Shown in pieces: positions 22,767 through 31,667 of a stretch of DNA of 64,000 bases. Source of the stretch: Bacteroidota bacterium (GTDB lineage: Bacteria > Bacteroidota > Bacteroidia > Flavobacteriales_F > PHOS-HE28); the NCBI GenBank assembly GCA_018267055.1, contig JAFDZF010000184.1:1-64000 (forward strand), read 5' to 3'. The number at the start of each line of letters is the position of its first letter. Position 1 is the first letter of the stretch. The notes under the pieces are model-generated. The model was not told the origin of the DNA. It saw only the letters and a list, made by a program, of their open reading frames with translations, and made no database searches. Both the position numbers and the translations under genes were made by a program.

Positions 22767-25583
22767 ATGCGCCACGTATATGCGATCGCTACCCTTCCCT
22801 TGGGGCTGATGGCCGTCCAGGCCCTGGCCCAGCCCACCTTCACCAACCGCACCGACCTGGTGGCCGCCATGACGGCCAGCGGGGTATGCATGGGCGCCAC
22901 CGACATGAACGGTGACGGCCGGGACGATCTTCCCGTGCTCGACCAGAGCCGCAACCTGCGCGTGTTCTACCAGAACGCCGACGGCCGCTTCGCGCCGTTC
23001 GGATATGGCACGGTGAGCCCCTCCGAGGAACAATGGGGCATGGCCATCGCCGACCTGAACAACGACGGGCACAAGGACGTGTACTCCGGCGGCTACTACG
23101 ACGACGTGCACGTGCAATGGATCACGGCGCCGGGCACCTGGACCTCAGCGAACCTGGGCGGCTACCTCTACATGCAATGCGCCAGCCTGGGCGACATGGA
23201 CAACAACGGTTGGCTGGATGCCCTGGGCTGCGACGACAACTCCGCCCCGAAGATCTGGATGAACAACGCCGGCACCCTGGTCCCGAACATGTCGGTCGAC
23301 TTCAACACCAACCCGCCGAGCGACATGAGCGGGAACTACGGCAGCGTGTTCACCGACTTCGATGGCGACGGTGACATCGACTTCTACCTGGCGCACTGCC
23401 GCCAGGGCGTGAACGACCCGAACGATCCGCGCCGTTGGGACCGCCTCTTCGTGAACGACGGCACCGGCCACTTCACCGACCAGGCCGCCGCGCACGGCGT
23501 GCTCAACACCTGGCAGACCTGGGCCGTGGACTTCGGCGATTGGGACAATGACGGTGATCTGGACCTGGTGACCGTGAACCATGACCGCGACATGCAGTTC
23601 ATGGAGAACGACGGCGCGGGGTACTTCTCCGAGATCAGCGACAACGGCCTTGACCTCACGGGCTTCCTGCTGGAGGTGCACATGGAGGACCTGGACAACG
23701 ACGGCTTCCTGGACATCCTGGTCGCGGGAGGTACGCACTACGTCCTGCAAGGCCACGGCGACGGCACCTTCACGCGGGTCGAAGGCCTCTTCTTCAACAG
23801 CGGGAAGCCGATGCACAGCTTCGCCATCGGCGACCTGAACAACGACGGCGCGATGGACGTGTGGGCGAGCTACGGCAACGGTTACACCTCGCCCGACCCC
23901 GGCCACCCCGACCAGCTGTGGATCAACGACGGCAACGCCAACCACTGGATCAACGTGAGGCTGGAAGGCGTGGAGAGCAACCGTGACGCCATCGGCGCCC
24001 GCGTGGTGCTGACCACGCCGCTGGGCACCCAGGTGCGCGAGGTGCGCGCCGGCGAGAGCTACGGCCTCACCAATACGGCGATGTGCCACTTCGGGCTGGG
24101 CGCGAACACCGAGATCGACGCGGTCACCATCCACTGGCCCAGCGGGCAGGTGGACACTTACTCCGGCATCGAGGCCGATCGGAACATCACCTTCGTGGAA
24201 GGCCGCTGCATCGCGCCGGTGGTCGGCATCGCGAGCGTGGGCGGTTTCGCGATCTGCGACCAGAGCGGCAGCACCCTGACGCTGGACGCCTCCACCACCG
24301 CCGGCTCGCTGACCTGGAGCACGGGCGAGACCACCGCGGCCATCACCATCGACACGCCGGGCTACTACACGGTGACCGCCGACGCGGGCAACGGCTGCAC
24401 GGCGACGAACAGCGTGTTCATCTCCACGGCGGGCGGCGAGCTGCCCACCATCAGCGTGGCGGGCACCACGGACCTGTGCCCCGGCGACCAGGTGGTGCTC
24501 ACCTCCAGCCCGGCCGGCAGCTATGCCTGGAGCAACGGCGCCACCACGCAGAGCATCGAGGTGGATGCGCCCGGCGCTTACTACGTGACGGTGGTGGACG
24601 GCTGCCCCGACCTCACCTCCGGCACGGTGACGGTGACCCTCTTGTCCGCCCCCGAAGCGCCCACGAGCGCCGACGTGTCCATCCCCGCACCCGGCACGGC
24701 CGAGCTGATGGCCTCCTCGCCCGATGTGCTGTGGTACGACGTGGCCACCGGCGGCGATCCGGTGGGCACCGGCAGCCCGTGGACCACGCCCTTCGTGGCC
24801 GGCGATGCCTCGTTCTGGTGCGCCCAGCCGGGCGGGTCGACCACGGCCGTCCTGTTCGGCGGCATGACCGACCACGCCCCCAACGGGCCCACGGAAAGCT
24901 CCAACATGTACTTCCCCATCGTCGATGCCGCCGCGCCCTTCCTGCTGAAGAGCGTGAAGGTGTATGCCCAGACGCCGGGCGTGCGCACCATCGCCCTGGT
25001 GCAATGGCCGGGCGCGGCAGTGGTCTCGCAGGCCACCTATGACCTGCCGCTGGGCGAGAGCCGCGTGCAGCTGGACCTCGCCATCCCCGTGGGCACCTAC
25101 GGCCTGCGCGTGCTGGAGGACGATCCCCAGCTCACCTATGATTACAACACCAGCTACCCCTATCCCCTTGGTGACGAGGCCAGCATCATCGGCTGCAGCT
25201 CCGGCAACCTGAACACCACGTCCACCTTCTACTTCGAGCTCTTCTATGACTGGGAAGTGGAGGTGACCACCACCGGCTGCCCGAGCGCCCGCACCGAAGT
25301 GCACGTGTTCGTCGGCCCCACGGGCGTGGATGCCGTGGACGCGGCCGCACCGTCGGTGTACCCCGTGCCTGCGCATGACCGGCTCAGCATCCGCTTCGGC
25401 GCCCTCTCCGGCCCGGTGGACGTGGACCTGGTGGACCTCACCGGCCGCCAGGTGCGAAGCCGCCGCATGATCGCCGGCGCCGGCGTGCAACAGCTCGACC
25501 TCGCCGGGCTGGCACCGGGAGGCTACAGCCTGCGCATCCGCAGCACCACGGGCACCACCGTAAGGCATATCGTCGTGGATTGA
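22767..25583 (+). CDS. FG-GAP/VCBS-repeat CRTAC1-type protein with ASPIC domain and T9SS type A sorting tail (twin 2)
   Basis: A 938-residue paralogue of the protein at 18004, sharing domain order: signal peptide (to LAQ, about 20), FG-GAP propeller (about 22-380), ASPIC domain (about 395-475), Ig-like repeats (two rather than three LxWS(T/N)GxTT modules), Ig-like unit with LWYDVATGG, jelly-roll and type A tail (YPVPAHDRLSIRF near 860). Long stretches are identical between the twins, for example DMSGNYGSVFTDF and HCRQGVNDPNDPRRWDRLF. ATG 22767 starts the signal peptide and shares the preceding bases CCGACCGACC with the gene at 14732. Surface role unknown. Confidence 0.88.
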   Translation: MRHVYAIATLPLGLMAVQALAQPTFTNRTDLVAAMTASGVCMGATDMNGDGRDDLPVLDQSRNLRVFYQNADGRFAPFGYGTVSPSEEQWGMAIADLNNDGHKDVYSGGYYDDVHVQWITAPGTWTSANLGGYLYMQCASLGDMDNNGWLDALGCDDNSAPKIWMNNAGTLVPNMSVDFNTNPPSDMSGNYGSVFTDFDGDGDIDFYLAHCRQGVNDPNDPRRWDRLFVNDGTGHFTDQAAAHGVLNTWQTWAVDFGDWDNDGDLDLVTVNHDRDMQFMENDGAGYFSEISDNGLDLTGFLLEVHMEDLDNDGFLDILVAGGTHYVLQGHGDGTFTRVEGLFFNSGKPMHSFAIGDLNNDGAMDVWASYGNGYTSPDPGHPDQLWINDGNANHWINVRLEGVESNRDAIGARVVLTTPLGTQVREVRAGESYGLTNTAMCHFGLGANTEIDAVTIHWPSGQVDTYSGIEADRNITFVEGRCIAPVVGIASVGGFAICDQSGSTLTLDASTTAGSLTWSTGETTAAITIDTPGYYTVTADAGNGCTATNSVFISTAGGELPTISVAGTTDLCPGDQVVLTSSPAGSYAWSNGATTQSIEVDAPGAYYVTVVDGCPDLTSGTVTVTLLSAPEAPTSADVSIPAPGTAELMASSPDVLWYDVATGGDPVGTGSPWTTPFVAGDASFWCAQPGGSTTAVLFGGMTDHAPNGPTESSNMYFPIVDAAAPFLLKSVKVYAQTPGVRTIALVQWPGAAVVSQATYDLPLGESRVQLDLAIPVGTYGLRVLEDDPQLTYDYNTSYPYPLGDEASIIGCSSGNLNTTSTFYFELFYDWEVEVTTTGCPSARTEVHVFVGPTGVDAVDAAAPSVYPVPAHDRLSIRFGALSGPVDVDLVDLTGRQVRSRRMIAGAGVQQLDLAGLAPGGYSLRIRSTTGTTVRHIVVD

Positions 25584-25603
25584 TCGGTACGACGATGCAT
25601 CGC

Positions 25604-25629
25604 AAGGGCCGTCCTTCGGGGCGGCCCTT
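25604..25629 (+). terminator. Hairpin terminator after FG-GAP twin 2
   Basis: An 11-bp stem (AAGGGCCGTCC at 25604-25614 with GGGCGGCCCTT at 25619-25629, one G-T pair) closed by a TTCG tetraloop, 20 bases after the stop codon. Confidence 0.78.
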
Positions 25630-25730
25630 CGCGTTCCGGCCGGGCCCTTGTCCACCGTTCGTCCCTCCAACAATGGCCTGTTCATCGGCCACCGCATCCC
25701 CGACCGACAGGACCACCCATACCCGCACCT

Positions 25731-25821
25731 TTGTTGTGTTGTTGCTCCAACAACGCGAAAAGCGTCGGTCCGCTCCATGACCGCAGAAAGGCTCCGCAAG
25801 GGGCCTTTCTTGTCGACGCAC
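25731..25821 (+). ncRNA. Candidate small structured RNA ending in a terminator hairpin
   Basis: Between two hairpins on the same strand there is no plausible ORF. The segment starts after CACCTTTG (25724-25731), which resembles a -7 box. It folds into GTTGTTG-CTC-CAACAAC (25738-25754), a partly overlapping CGC-GAAAA-GCG (25754-25764), and the terminator at 25795-25820. A terminator without an upstream gene suggests a short transcript of about 85-90 bases. No known RNA family is recognised. Confidence 0.3.
25795..25820 (+). terminator. Orphan hairpin terminator with GCAA loop
   Basis: An 11-bp stem, AGAAAGGCTCC (25795-25805) and GGGGCCTTTCT (25810-25820, one T-G pair), with a GCAA tetraloop. 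No protein gene lies between it and the preceding terminator. Confidence 0.65.
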
Positions 25822-25954
25822 GCGGAAGGCGCGGTCCCGCCCGTACCCGCACCAACGTTCTCCCCCCAGCCGTGCGCGGATCCACCGGACCGCCACGTTC
25901 GATGAACCACGGCCCGCGGTGCGTGTACCGCTGACCGTACCCACCCTTCCCACC

Positions 25955-26914
25955 ATGCGCATACGGACGATCCTCCTGGGGAGCCTGCTGCTGGCCCTGG
26001 CCTGCCAACAAGCCCCCCGCGACGAAGCCACCGTGGAGTTCAAGCAGGCCGACCCACCGGAGACCTCCGCCCCGCTCAACGCGGAACGCCCCGGGGCGGG
26101 ATCGGGCCAGGCCCTGGCCGACAGCACCGCCATCGTCAGCAGCAATGCGGCCCGCGTGCGCACGACCGACACCACGCATCGCTTCATCCGCACGGCCGAC
26201 CTGCGCTTCCGCGTGAAGGACGTGGTGCAGGCCACCCTCGGCATCGAGGGCATCGTGGGCGCGCACAACGGCTGGGTGGAGCGCACGGAGCTGCGGAACA
26301 TGCCGGCGGGACAGCAGCGCATCCCGGTGAGCGCCGACAGCACCCTGGAGATCGTGCGCTACGACCTGGTGAACACGGTGACGCTCCGCGTGCCGGACAT
26401 CGAGCTGGACAGCACCCTGCGCGCCATTGGCCGGTGGGTGGACCTCTTCGACCACCGGACGGTCCAAGCCGATGACGTGCGGCTGCGCCTGATGGCCCAG
26501 GCGATGGAAGCGCGCCGCCAGCAGGTCCACGGCCGGCGCCTGGAGGAGGCCATCGGCGACCAGGGCCGCAAGCTGCGGGAGACCACGGCCGCCGAGGAGG
26601 CCCGGCTGCACAGCGCGGAGCGCGCCGATGAGGCCCGGCTGGCGAGCCTGGACCTGGAGGACCGCATCGCCTACAGCACGGTGAAGGTGGACATCCACCA
26701 GCCCACGCTGGTGCGCCGCGAGCTGGTGGCGAACGATCGCGACATCGAGGGCTACCGTCCGCCGCTGGCCGGCCGCATGGGTGCAGCGCTCGGACAAGGC
26801 TGGCGCCTGCTAGAGGGGCTGCTGCTGGCCTTGCTCAGCGTATGGCCCGTGCCGGTGCTGGCCGCGGCGGCGGTGGTCCTGTGGCGCAGGCGGCCGCGGC
26901 CGGCGAAAGCATAG
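25955..26914 (+). CDS. DUF4349 lipoprotein with coiled coil and C-terminal membrane helix
   Basis: A 319-residue protein with a lipobox (LALAC, Cys17), a conserved beta-rich region (about 75-165; RTADLRFRVKDV, VTLRVPDIELD), a long charged coiled coil (about 180-235), a second beta segment (RIAYSTVKVDI) and a C-terminal membrane helix (about 283-308) ending in a basic tail. This order is that of DUF4349 proteins. The interrupted coiled coil and the double anchor suggest an envelope-bound protein; function is unknown. ATG 25955 was chosen because it starts the lipoprotein signal. Confidence 0.82.
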   Translation: MRIRTILLGSLLLALACQQAPRDEATVEFKQADPPETSAPLNAERPGAGSGQALADSTAIVSSNAARVRTTDTTHRFIRTADLRFRVKDVVQATLGIEGIVGAHNGWVERTELRNMPAGQQRIPVSADSTLEIVRYDLVNTVTLRVPDIELDSTLRAIGRWVDLFDHRTVQADDVRLRLMAQAMEARRQQVHGRRLEEAIGDQGRKLRETTAAEEARLHSAERADEARLASLDLEDRIAYSTVKVDIHQPTLVRRELVANDRDIEGYRPPLAGRMGAALGQGWRLLEGLLLALLSVWPVPVLAAAAVVLWRRRPRPAKA

Positions 26915-27003
26915 GCCATGGGCCCATCCCTTCAGGAAGAAGCGCTCACAGCGGGCTGCGGATAACTGAAGGACGGCGCGGGCAGCCGGTCCGGCGGCGC
27001 CGG

Positions 27004-27011
27004 TACTTTCA
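27004..27011 (+). promoter_or_regulatory. Putative -7 promoter element before sugar transporter
   Basis: TACTTTCA, 4 bases before the ATG at 27016; predicts a leaderless transcript. Confidence 0.45.
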
Positions 27012-27015
27012 CCGC

Positions 27016-28335
27016 ATGCAGCGCAGCAGCTCGGACACCATAAGGGCCATGCTCATCCTGGCCCTGTTGTTCTTCCTCTTCGGTTTCGTCACCTGGCTGA
27101 ACGGCACGCTGGTGCCTTACCTGAAGCTGGCCTGTGAGCTCACCACGTTCGAGGCGCTGCTGGTGGCCACCGCCTTCTACATCGCCTATTTCGTGATGGC
27201 GCTGCCCGCGGGCAAGCTGCTGGAGCGTACCGGCTACAAGAACGGCATGACCCTGGGCCTGCTGGTGATGGCCGCGGGGGCGCTGACCTTCATCCCCGCC
27301 GCGATGCTGCGCGCCTATCCGCTCTTCCTCACGGGCCTGTTCATCATCGGCACCGGCCTGACGGTGCTGCAGACGGCCAGCAACCCGTACGCCACCATCG
27401 TGGGTCCCATCGAGAGCGCGGCGGCGCGCATCAGCATGCTGGGCATCTGCAACAAGCTGGCCGGGGTGATCGCGCCCATCGTGATGGGCGGCATCATCCT
27501 CAAGAACGCCGACGTCATCGAGCGGACACTGCCCACGCTGGACCCCGCCGGCCGGGCCGCGCTCCTGGACGAGCTCGCCGGCCGCGTCACCGGCCCCTAC
27601 CTGGCCATGGCGATCGCCCTGGTGGCCCTGGGCATCGCGCTGCGCCTGGCGCCCCTCCCGCCGATCCCCGAAGAAGCAGCGGGCCCGGAGGACGGAGCCG
27701 CCAAGGGCAGCATCGGGTCCCATCCGCGGCTGGTGCTGGGTGCCATCGCCCTGTTCCTGTACGTGGGCGTGGAAGTGATCGCCGTGGACACCATCGGTCT
27801 TTACGGGCAGGCGTTGGGCGTGCCGCTGGACAGCGCCAAGCTGCTGCCGAGCTATACCCTGCTGGCCATGGTGATCTGCTACGTCCTGGGCATCCTCACC
27901 ATCCCCCGCTTCGTCCGGCAGTCCACGGCGCTGTGGGTGTCGGCGGTGCTCGGCACCGTGCTCACCTTGCTGGTGGTGGCCGTGCCGCTTTCCACCGTAT
28001 GGCACGTGCCCGGCCTGGACCTGGAGCGCTTCACCGTGTCGATGATCGACCTGCCGGCGAGCGTGCTGCTCGTGGCGCTGCTGGGCCTGGCGAACGCGCT
28101 GATGTGGCCGGCGATCTGGCCCCTGGCCATCGATGGGCTGGGGTCGCTCACCAAGACGGGCAGCGCGGTGCTCATCATGGCCATCCTCGGCGGGGCGGTG
28201 CTGCCGCCGCTGTACGGGGCGCTGGCCGGTGAGAGCGGGGCCGGCCACCAGCAGGCCTACTGGATCATGGTGCCGTGCTACCTCTTCATCCTGTGGTACG
28301 GCGTGAAAGGGCACCGGCGGAAGCGCTGGGCGTAG
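27016..28335 (+). CDS. Sugar MFS transporter, FucP/GluP type
   Basis: A 439-residue permease with 12 predicted helices, of the FucP (fucose/glucose/galactose:H+) subgroup of the major facilitator superfamily. Family signatures are FFLFGFVTWLNGTLVPYLK in the first helix (about 18-36), the loop AGKLLERTGYKNGM, and TGLTVLQTASNPYATIVGP in helix 4 with the sugar-binding N-P region. The C-half begins near 240 (FLYVGVEVIAVDTI). Glucose or galactose uptake is likely but the exact sugar is not readable. The start ATG 27016 lies 4 bases after the -7 box. The next gene is 20 bases downstream but has its own box. Confidence 0.88.
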   Translation: MQRSSSDTIRAMLILALLFFLFGFVTWLNGTLVPYLKLACELTTFEALLVATAFYIAYFVMALPAGKLLERTGYKNGMTLGLLVMAAGALTFIPAAMLRAYPLFLTGLFIIGTGLTVLQTASNPYATIVGPIESAAARISMLGICNKLAGVIAPIVMGGIILKNADVIERTLPTLDPAGRAALLDELAGRVTGPYLAMAIALVALGIALRLAPLPPIPEEAAGPEDGAAKGSIGSHPRLVLGAIALFLYVGVEVIAVDTIGLYGQALGVPLDSAKLLPSYTLLAMVICYVLGILTIPRFVRQSTALWVSAVLGTVLTLLVVAVPLSTVWHVPGLDLERFTVSMIDLPASVLLVALLGLANALMWPAIWPLAIDGLGSLTKTGSAVLIMAILGGAVLPPLYGALAGESGAGHQQAYWIMVPCYLFILWYGVKGHRRKRWA

Positions 28336-28343
28336 CGCCGTGC

Positions 28344-28351
28344 TAGCTTTC
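28344..28351 (+). promoter_or_regulatory. Putative -7 promoter element
   Basis: TAGCTTTC, 4 bases before the ATG at 28356. Confidence 0.45.
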
Positions 28352-28355
28352 GGCC

Positions 28356-29006
28356 ATGAGCAAGCCCAAGATCGGCATCCTGGGAAGCGGCATGGTGGGC
28401 CAGGTGCTCGCCTCCGGCTTCCTCCAGCACGGCCACGAAGTGATGATCGGCACACGCACGCCGGCCAAGCTGGCCGAGTGGCAGGACAAAAACCCAGACG
28501 GGAAGGTGGGCGACCACCGGACGACAGCGGCCTTCGGCGACATCGTGGTGCTGGCCACCAAGGGCACCGCGGCGGAGACCGTGCTGCGCCTGTGCGAGAG
28601 CAAGGACCTGGCGGGCAAGGTGGTGATCGACACCACCAACCCCATCGCCGACGCGCCGCCCGAGAACGGGGTGCTGAAATACTTCACCTCCCTGGATGAA
28701 AGCCTGATGGAGCGCCTGCAGCGCGTGGCACCCGCTGCGCGGTTCGTGAAGGCCTTCAACAGCGTGGGGAACGCCTTCATGGTGGACCCGGTCTTCAAGG
28801 AAGGCCGCCCCACCATGTTCATCTGCGGGGCGGACACCGCGGCCAAGCGGACCGTCGCCGGCCTGCTGGACGCTTTCGGGTGGGACGCCGAGGACATGGG
28901 TGGTGTCGAGGCCGCACGCGCCATCGAGCCGCTGTGCATGCTGTGGTGCCTGCCGGGCTTCCTCCGCAACCAGTGGACCCATGCCTTCAAGCTGGTGAAG
29001 GCCTGA
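28356..29006 (+). CDS. NADPH-dependent F420 reductase-like / NAD(P)-binding protein
   Basis: A 216-residue protein of the F420H2:NADP oxidoreductase-like Rossmann family (COG2085). The dinucleotide-binding loop GSGMVGQVLASGF is at 9-21, followed by GTRTPAKLAEW at the end of strand 2 (Arg/Thr suggests NADP preference), VVLATKGTAAE, and VIDTTNPIADAPP. The C-terminal part RFVKAFNSVGNAFM (about 129-142) is typical for family members in organisms without F420. The physiological substrate is unknown. Own promoter-like box immediately upstream. Confidence 0.83.
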   Translation: MSKPKIGILGSGMVGQVLASGFLQHGHEVMIGTRTPAKLAEWQDKNPDGKVGDHRTTAAFGDIVVLATKGTAAETVLRLCESKDLAGKVVIDTTNPIADAPPENGVLKYFTSLDESLMERLQRVAPAARFVKAFNSVGNAFMVDPVFKEGRPTMFICGADTAAKRTVAGLLDAFGWDAEDMGGVEAARAIEPLCMLWCLPGFLRNQWTHAFKLVKA

Positions 29007-29083
29007 GCACCGCCAGGACCCCGTCCTCCGAACGAGGTACTACGAGCGGGCCATCCCCGTTATTTTGCCGCCCCTCGCGCCGC

Positions 29084-31597
29084 ATGCGGTATCTGCTTCC
29101 GTTCCTCCTTCTCGGCATCCCCGCCCTGTTGCGGGCGCAGACGGCCACCGTGAGCGGCGTGGTGCGCGATGAGGACGGCAAGGCCCTGCCGGACGCCAGC
29201 ATCCGCGTGGTGGACGACAAGGCCTCCACCCTTTCCGGCGCGAACGGCGCCTACCAGCTGGAGGTGCCCGCCGAGCGGCCCATCGTGCTGCGCTTCGCCT
29301 ATCCGGGCATCCAGCCCGTGGAGCGCCCGCTGCAGCTGAAGGCCGGCGAGCAGCAGAAGCTGGACATCGCGCTGCGGGCCGTGACGATGGCCGTGCTGCC
29401 GGTGACCAACGACCGCCTGCGCGATGCGCCCATCGACAAGCTCGATCCCCGCGTGGCGCATTTCCAGCCCTCGCTCGGCGACGTGAACAGCCTGCTCCAG
29501 GGCAGCCTGGGCGTGATGACGCGCAACGAGCTGAGCAGCGGCTACAACGTGCGGGGCGGCAACTTCGACGAGAACCTGGTGTACGTGAACGACATCGAGG
29601 TGTACCGGCCGTTCCTCGTGCGCGCAGGCCAGCAGGAAGGCCTGAGCTTCCCGAACCCGGACATGATCGAGCGCATCCGCTTCAGCGCCGGGGGCTTCGA
29701 GGCACGCTACGGCGACAAGATGAGCAGCGTGCTCGACATCACCTACAAGCGCCCGCGCGAGTTCGCCGCCATCGCCACCGCCAGCCTGCTCGGGGGCTCC
29801 CTGAGCGTGGAGGCGCCCCTGCTCAAGCAGCGCCTGCGCCAGGTCACCGGCTTCCGCTACCGCACGCTGAACACCGTGCTGAAGGGCCTGGACACGAAGG
29901 GTACCTACGCGCCCATCTATACCGACCTGCAGAGCTACTGGACCTATGACATCAGCGACAAGGTGGAGCTGGGCTTCCTGGGCGTGTACTCGCGCAACAA
30001 GTACAACGTGGTGCCGCAGGACCGGGAGACCGAGCTGGGCAACTTCAACCAGGCGCTGCGCTACACCGTGTATTTCGACGGCCAGGAGCGGACGGCCTAC
30101 GAGACCTTCTTCGGCGCGCTGAACCTGAACGTGCGTCCGCACCGCGACCTGCTGCTGAAGTTCACCGGCAGTGCCTTCCGCACCTACGAGAGCGAGAAGA
30201 TGGACATCCAGGGCCAGTACCGCCTGAGCGAGCTGGACCGCGACCTGGGCAGCGACCAGTTCGGCCAGGTGGTGCGCGACCTCGGCATCGGCACCTACCT
30301 GGACCACGCGCGGAACAACCTCGAGGCCACGGTGCTCTCCTTCACGCACAAGGGCTCGCTCAACCACGGCAATGGCGGCAACCTGCAGTGGGGCGCCGAA
30401 GTGCGGGGCGAGACCATCCAGGACAGGCTGAGCGAGTGGTACATGGTGGACAGCGCGGACTACAGCATCCCGCGGAGCAGCGGCGACCGGCTGGAGCTGA
30501 TGAGCAGCGTGAAGAGCCGGATCGACCTGGAGAGCGTGCGCACCTCGGCCTACGTGCAGAACGCCTGGGAATGGAAGACCGGGCCCGACCGCACCTGGGC
30601 CCTGGTGGCCGGCGTGCGCGCCCAGAACTGGAGCTACAACGAGCAGACCGTGGTGAGCCCGCGGGTGCGCCTGGCCTACCACCCGGGCTGGAAGAAGGCG
30701 ATCGCCCCGGGCGACACCGTGGCACGCGACTACAGCTTCTGGTTCGCCACCGGCCTCTACTACCAGCCGCCGTTCTACCGCGAGCTGCGCGACCGCTTCG
30801 GCATGCTCAACCCCGAGCTGCGGGCCCAGCGCAGCATCCATTTCATCCTGGGCATGGACCGCCTCTTCAAGCTGTGGGACCGCCCCTTCAAGTTCACCAC
30901 CGAGGCCTACTACAAGAAGCTGGACGACCTGATCCCCTACGAGCTGGACAACGTGCGCATCCGCTACTACGCGAAGAACATGGCCACGGGCTATGCGGCG
31001 GGGATCGACATGAAGCTGAACGGCGAGTTCATCAAGGGCGTGGAGTCGTGGGCCTCGCTCTCCGTGATGAGCACGCGGGAGGACCTCGAAGGCGACTTCT
31101 ATTACCACTACTACAACGCCAAGGGCGAGCGCACCGACGCGCCGGAGACCACCGACCGGCGCGCCGTGGACAGCGTGTACGTGAGCGCCGGCAGCATCCC
31201 GCGGCCCACGGACCAGCGCGTGAGCTTCGCGCTCTTCTTCCAGGACGAGATGCCGCGCTGGCCCACCTTCAAGGTGCACCTCAACCTCGTCTTCGGCACC
31301 AGCCTGCCCTACGGCCCGCCCAACTACACGCGCTATGCGGACACCCTGCGCACCAGCCTCTACCGCCGGGTGGACGTGGGCTTCAGCAAGCAGCTGCTCG
31401 GCGCCCCGGGCCAGGAGAAGACCAACGCCCTGCGCCACATCAAGGACCTCTGGCTCTCGCTGGAGGTGTTCAACCTGATCAACCTGAACAACACGGTGGA
31501 CTTCACCTGGGTCCAGGACGTGCAAGGGCGCTACTACGGCATCCCGGAGTTCCTGACGCCGCGCCGGATCAACGTGAAGCTGATCGCGTGGTTCTGA
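29084..31597 (+). CDS. TonB-dependent outer-membrane receptor with carboxypeptidase-like domain
   Basis: An 837-residue outer-membrane receptor. Domains in order are: signal peptide (to ALLRAQ, about 19), a carboxypeptidase-regulatory-like Ig domain (20-100; VSGVVRDEDGKALPDASI), a TonB plug (about 140-230; SGYNVRGGNFDENLVYVND, GFEARYGDKMSSVLDI) and a 22-strand barrel ending in RRINVKLIAWF. Such proteins import large or chelated nutrients using TonB. No SusD partner or specific ligand gene is adjacent, so the substrate is unknown. ATG 29084 starts the signal peptide; a TATTTTG box lies about 16 bases upstream. It is followed by the small YwqK-like gene 70 bases later. Confidence 0.88.
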   Translation: MRYLLPFLLLGIPALLRAQTATVSGVVRDEDGKALPDASIRVVDDKASTLSGANGAYQLEVPAERPIVLRFAYPGIQPVERPLQLKAGEQQKLDIALRAVTMAVLPVTNDRLRDAPIDKLDPRVAHFQPSLGDVNSLLQGSLGVMTRNELSSGYNVRGGNFDENLVYVNDIEVYRPFLVRAGQQEGLSFPNPDMIERIRFSAGGFEARYGDKMSSVLDITYKRPREFAAIATASLLGGSLSVEAPLLKQRLRQVTGFRYRTLNTVLKGLDTKGTYAPIYTDLQSYWTYDISDKVELGFLGVYSRNKYNVVPQDRETELGNFNQALRYTVYFDGQERTAYETFFGALNLNVRPHRDLLLKFTGSAFRTYESEKMDIQGQYRLSELDRDLGSDQFGQVVRDLGIGTYLDHARNNLEATVLSFTHKGSLNHGNGGNLQWGAEVRGETIQDRLSEWYMVDSADYSIPRSSGDRLELMSSVKSRIDLESVRTSAYVQNAWEWKTGPDRTWALVAGVRAQNWSYNEQTVVSPRVRLAYHPGWKKAIAPGDTVARDYSFWFATGLYYQPPFYRELRDRFGMLNPELRAQRSIHFILGMDRLFKLWDRPFKFTTEAYYKKLDDLIPYELDNVRIRYYAKNMATGYAAGIDMKLNGEFIKGVESWASLSVMSTREDLEGDFYYHYYNAKGERTDAPETTDRRAVDSVYVSAGSIPRPTDQRVSFALFFQDEMPRWPTFKVHLNLVFGTSLPYGPPNYTRYADTLRTSLYRRVDVGFSKQLLGAPGQEKTNALRHIKDLWLSLEVFNLINLNNTVDFTWVQDVQGRYYGIPEFLTPRRINVKLIAWF

Positions 31598-31653
31598 ACA
31601 GGCGGGTGCTGGTGATCCGCCGGACCGCACTTCCCGCACGCGGGACCGCACCC

Positions 31654-31661
31654 TAACTTGC
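31654..31661 (+). promoter_or_regulatory. Putative -7 promoter element
   Basis: TAACTTGC, 6 bases before the ATG at 31668. Confidence 0.4.
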
Positions 31662-31667
31662 CCCGTG

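Larger units (their letters stand above)
25584..25954 (+). other. Gene-free stretch with two hairpins
   Basis: 371 bases without a convincing protein gene. It holds a terminator for the upstream FG-GAP gene (25604-25629), a small hairpin (25738-25754), a second terminator-like hairpin (25795-25820), and no clear promoter for the downstream DUF4349 gene. Confidence 0.7.

Noticed and set aside
25648-25905. Possible small ORF in the gene-free stretch
   Set aside because: Low-complexity Pro/Arg sequence interrupted by two terminator hairpins; no start context.
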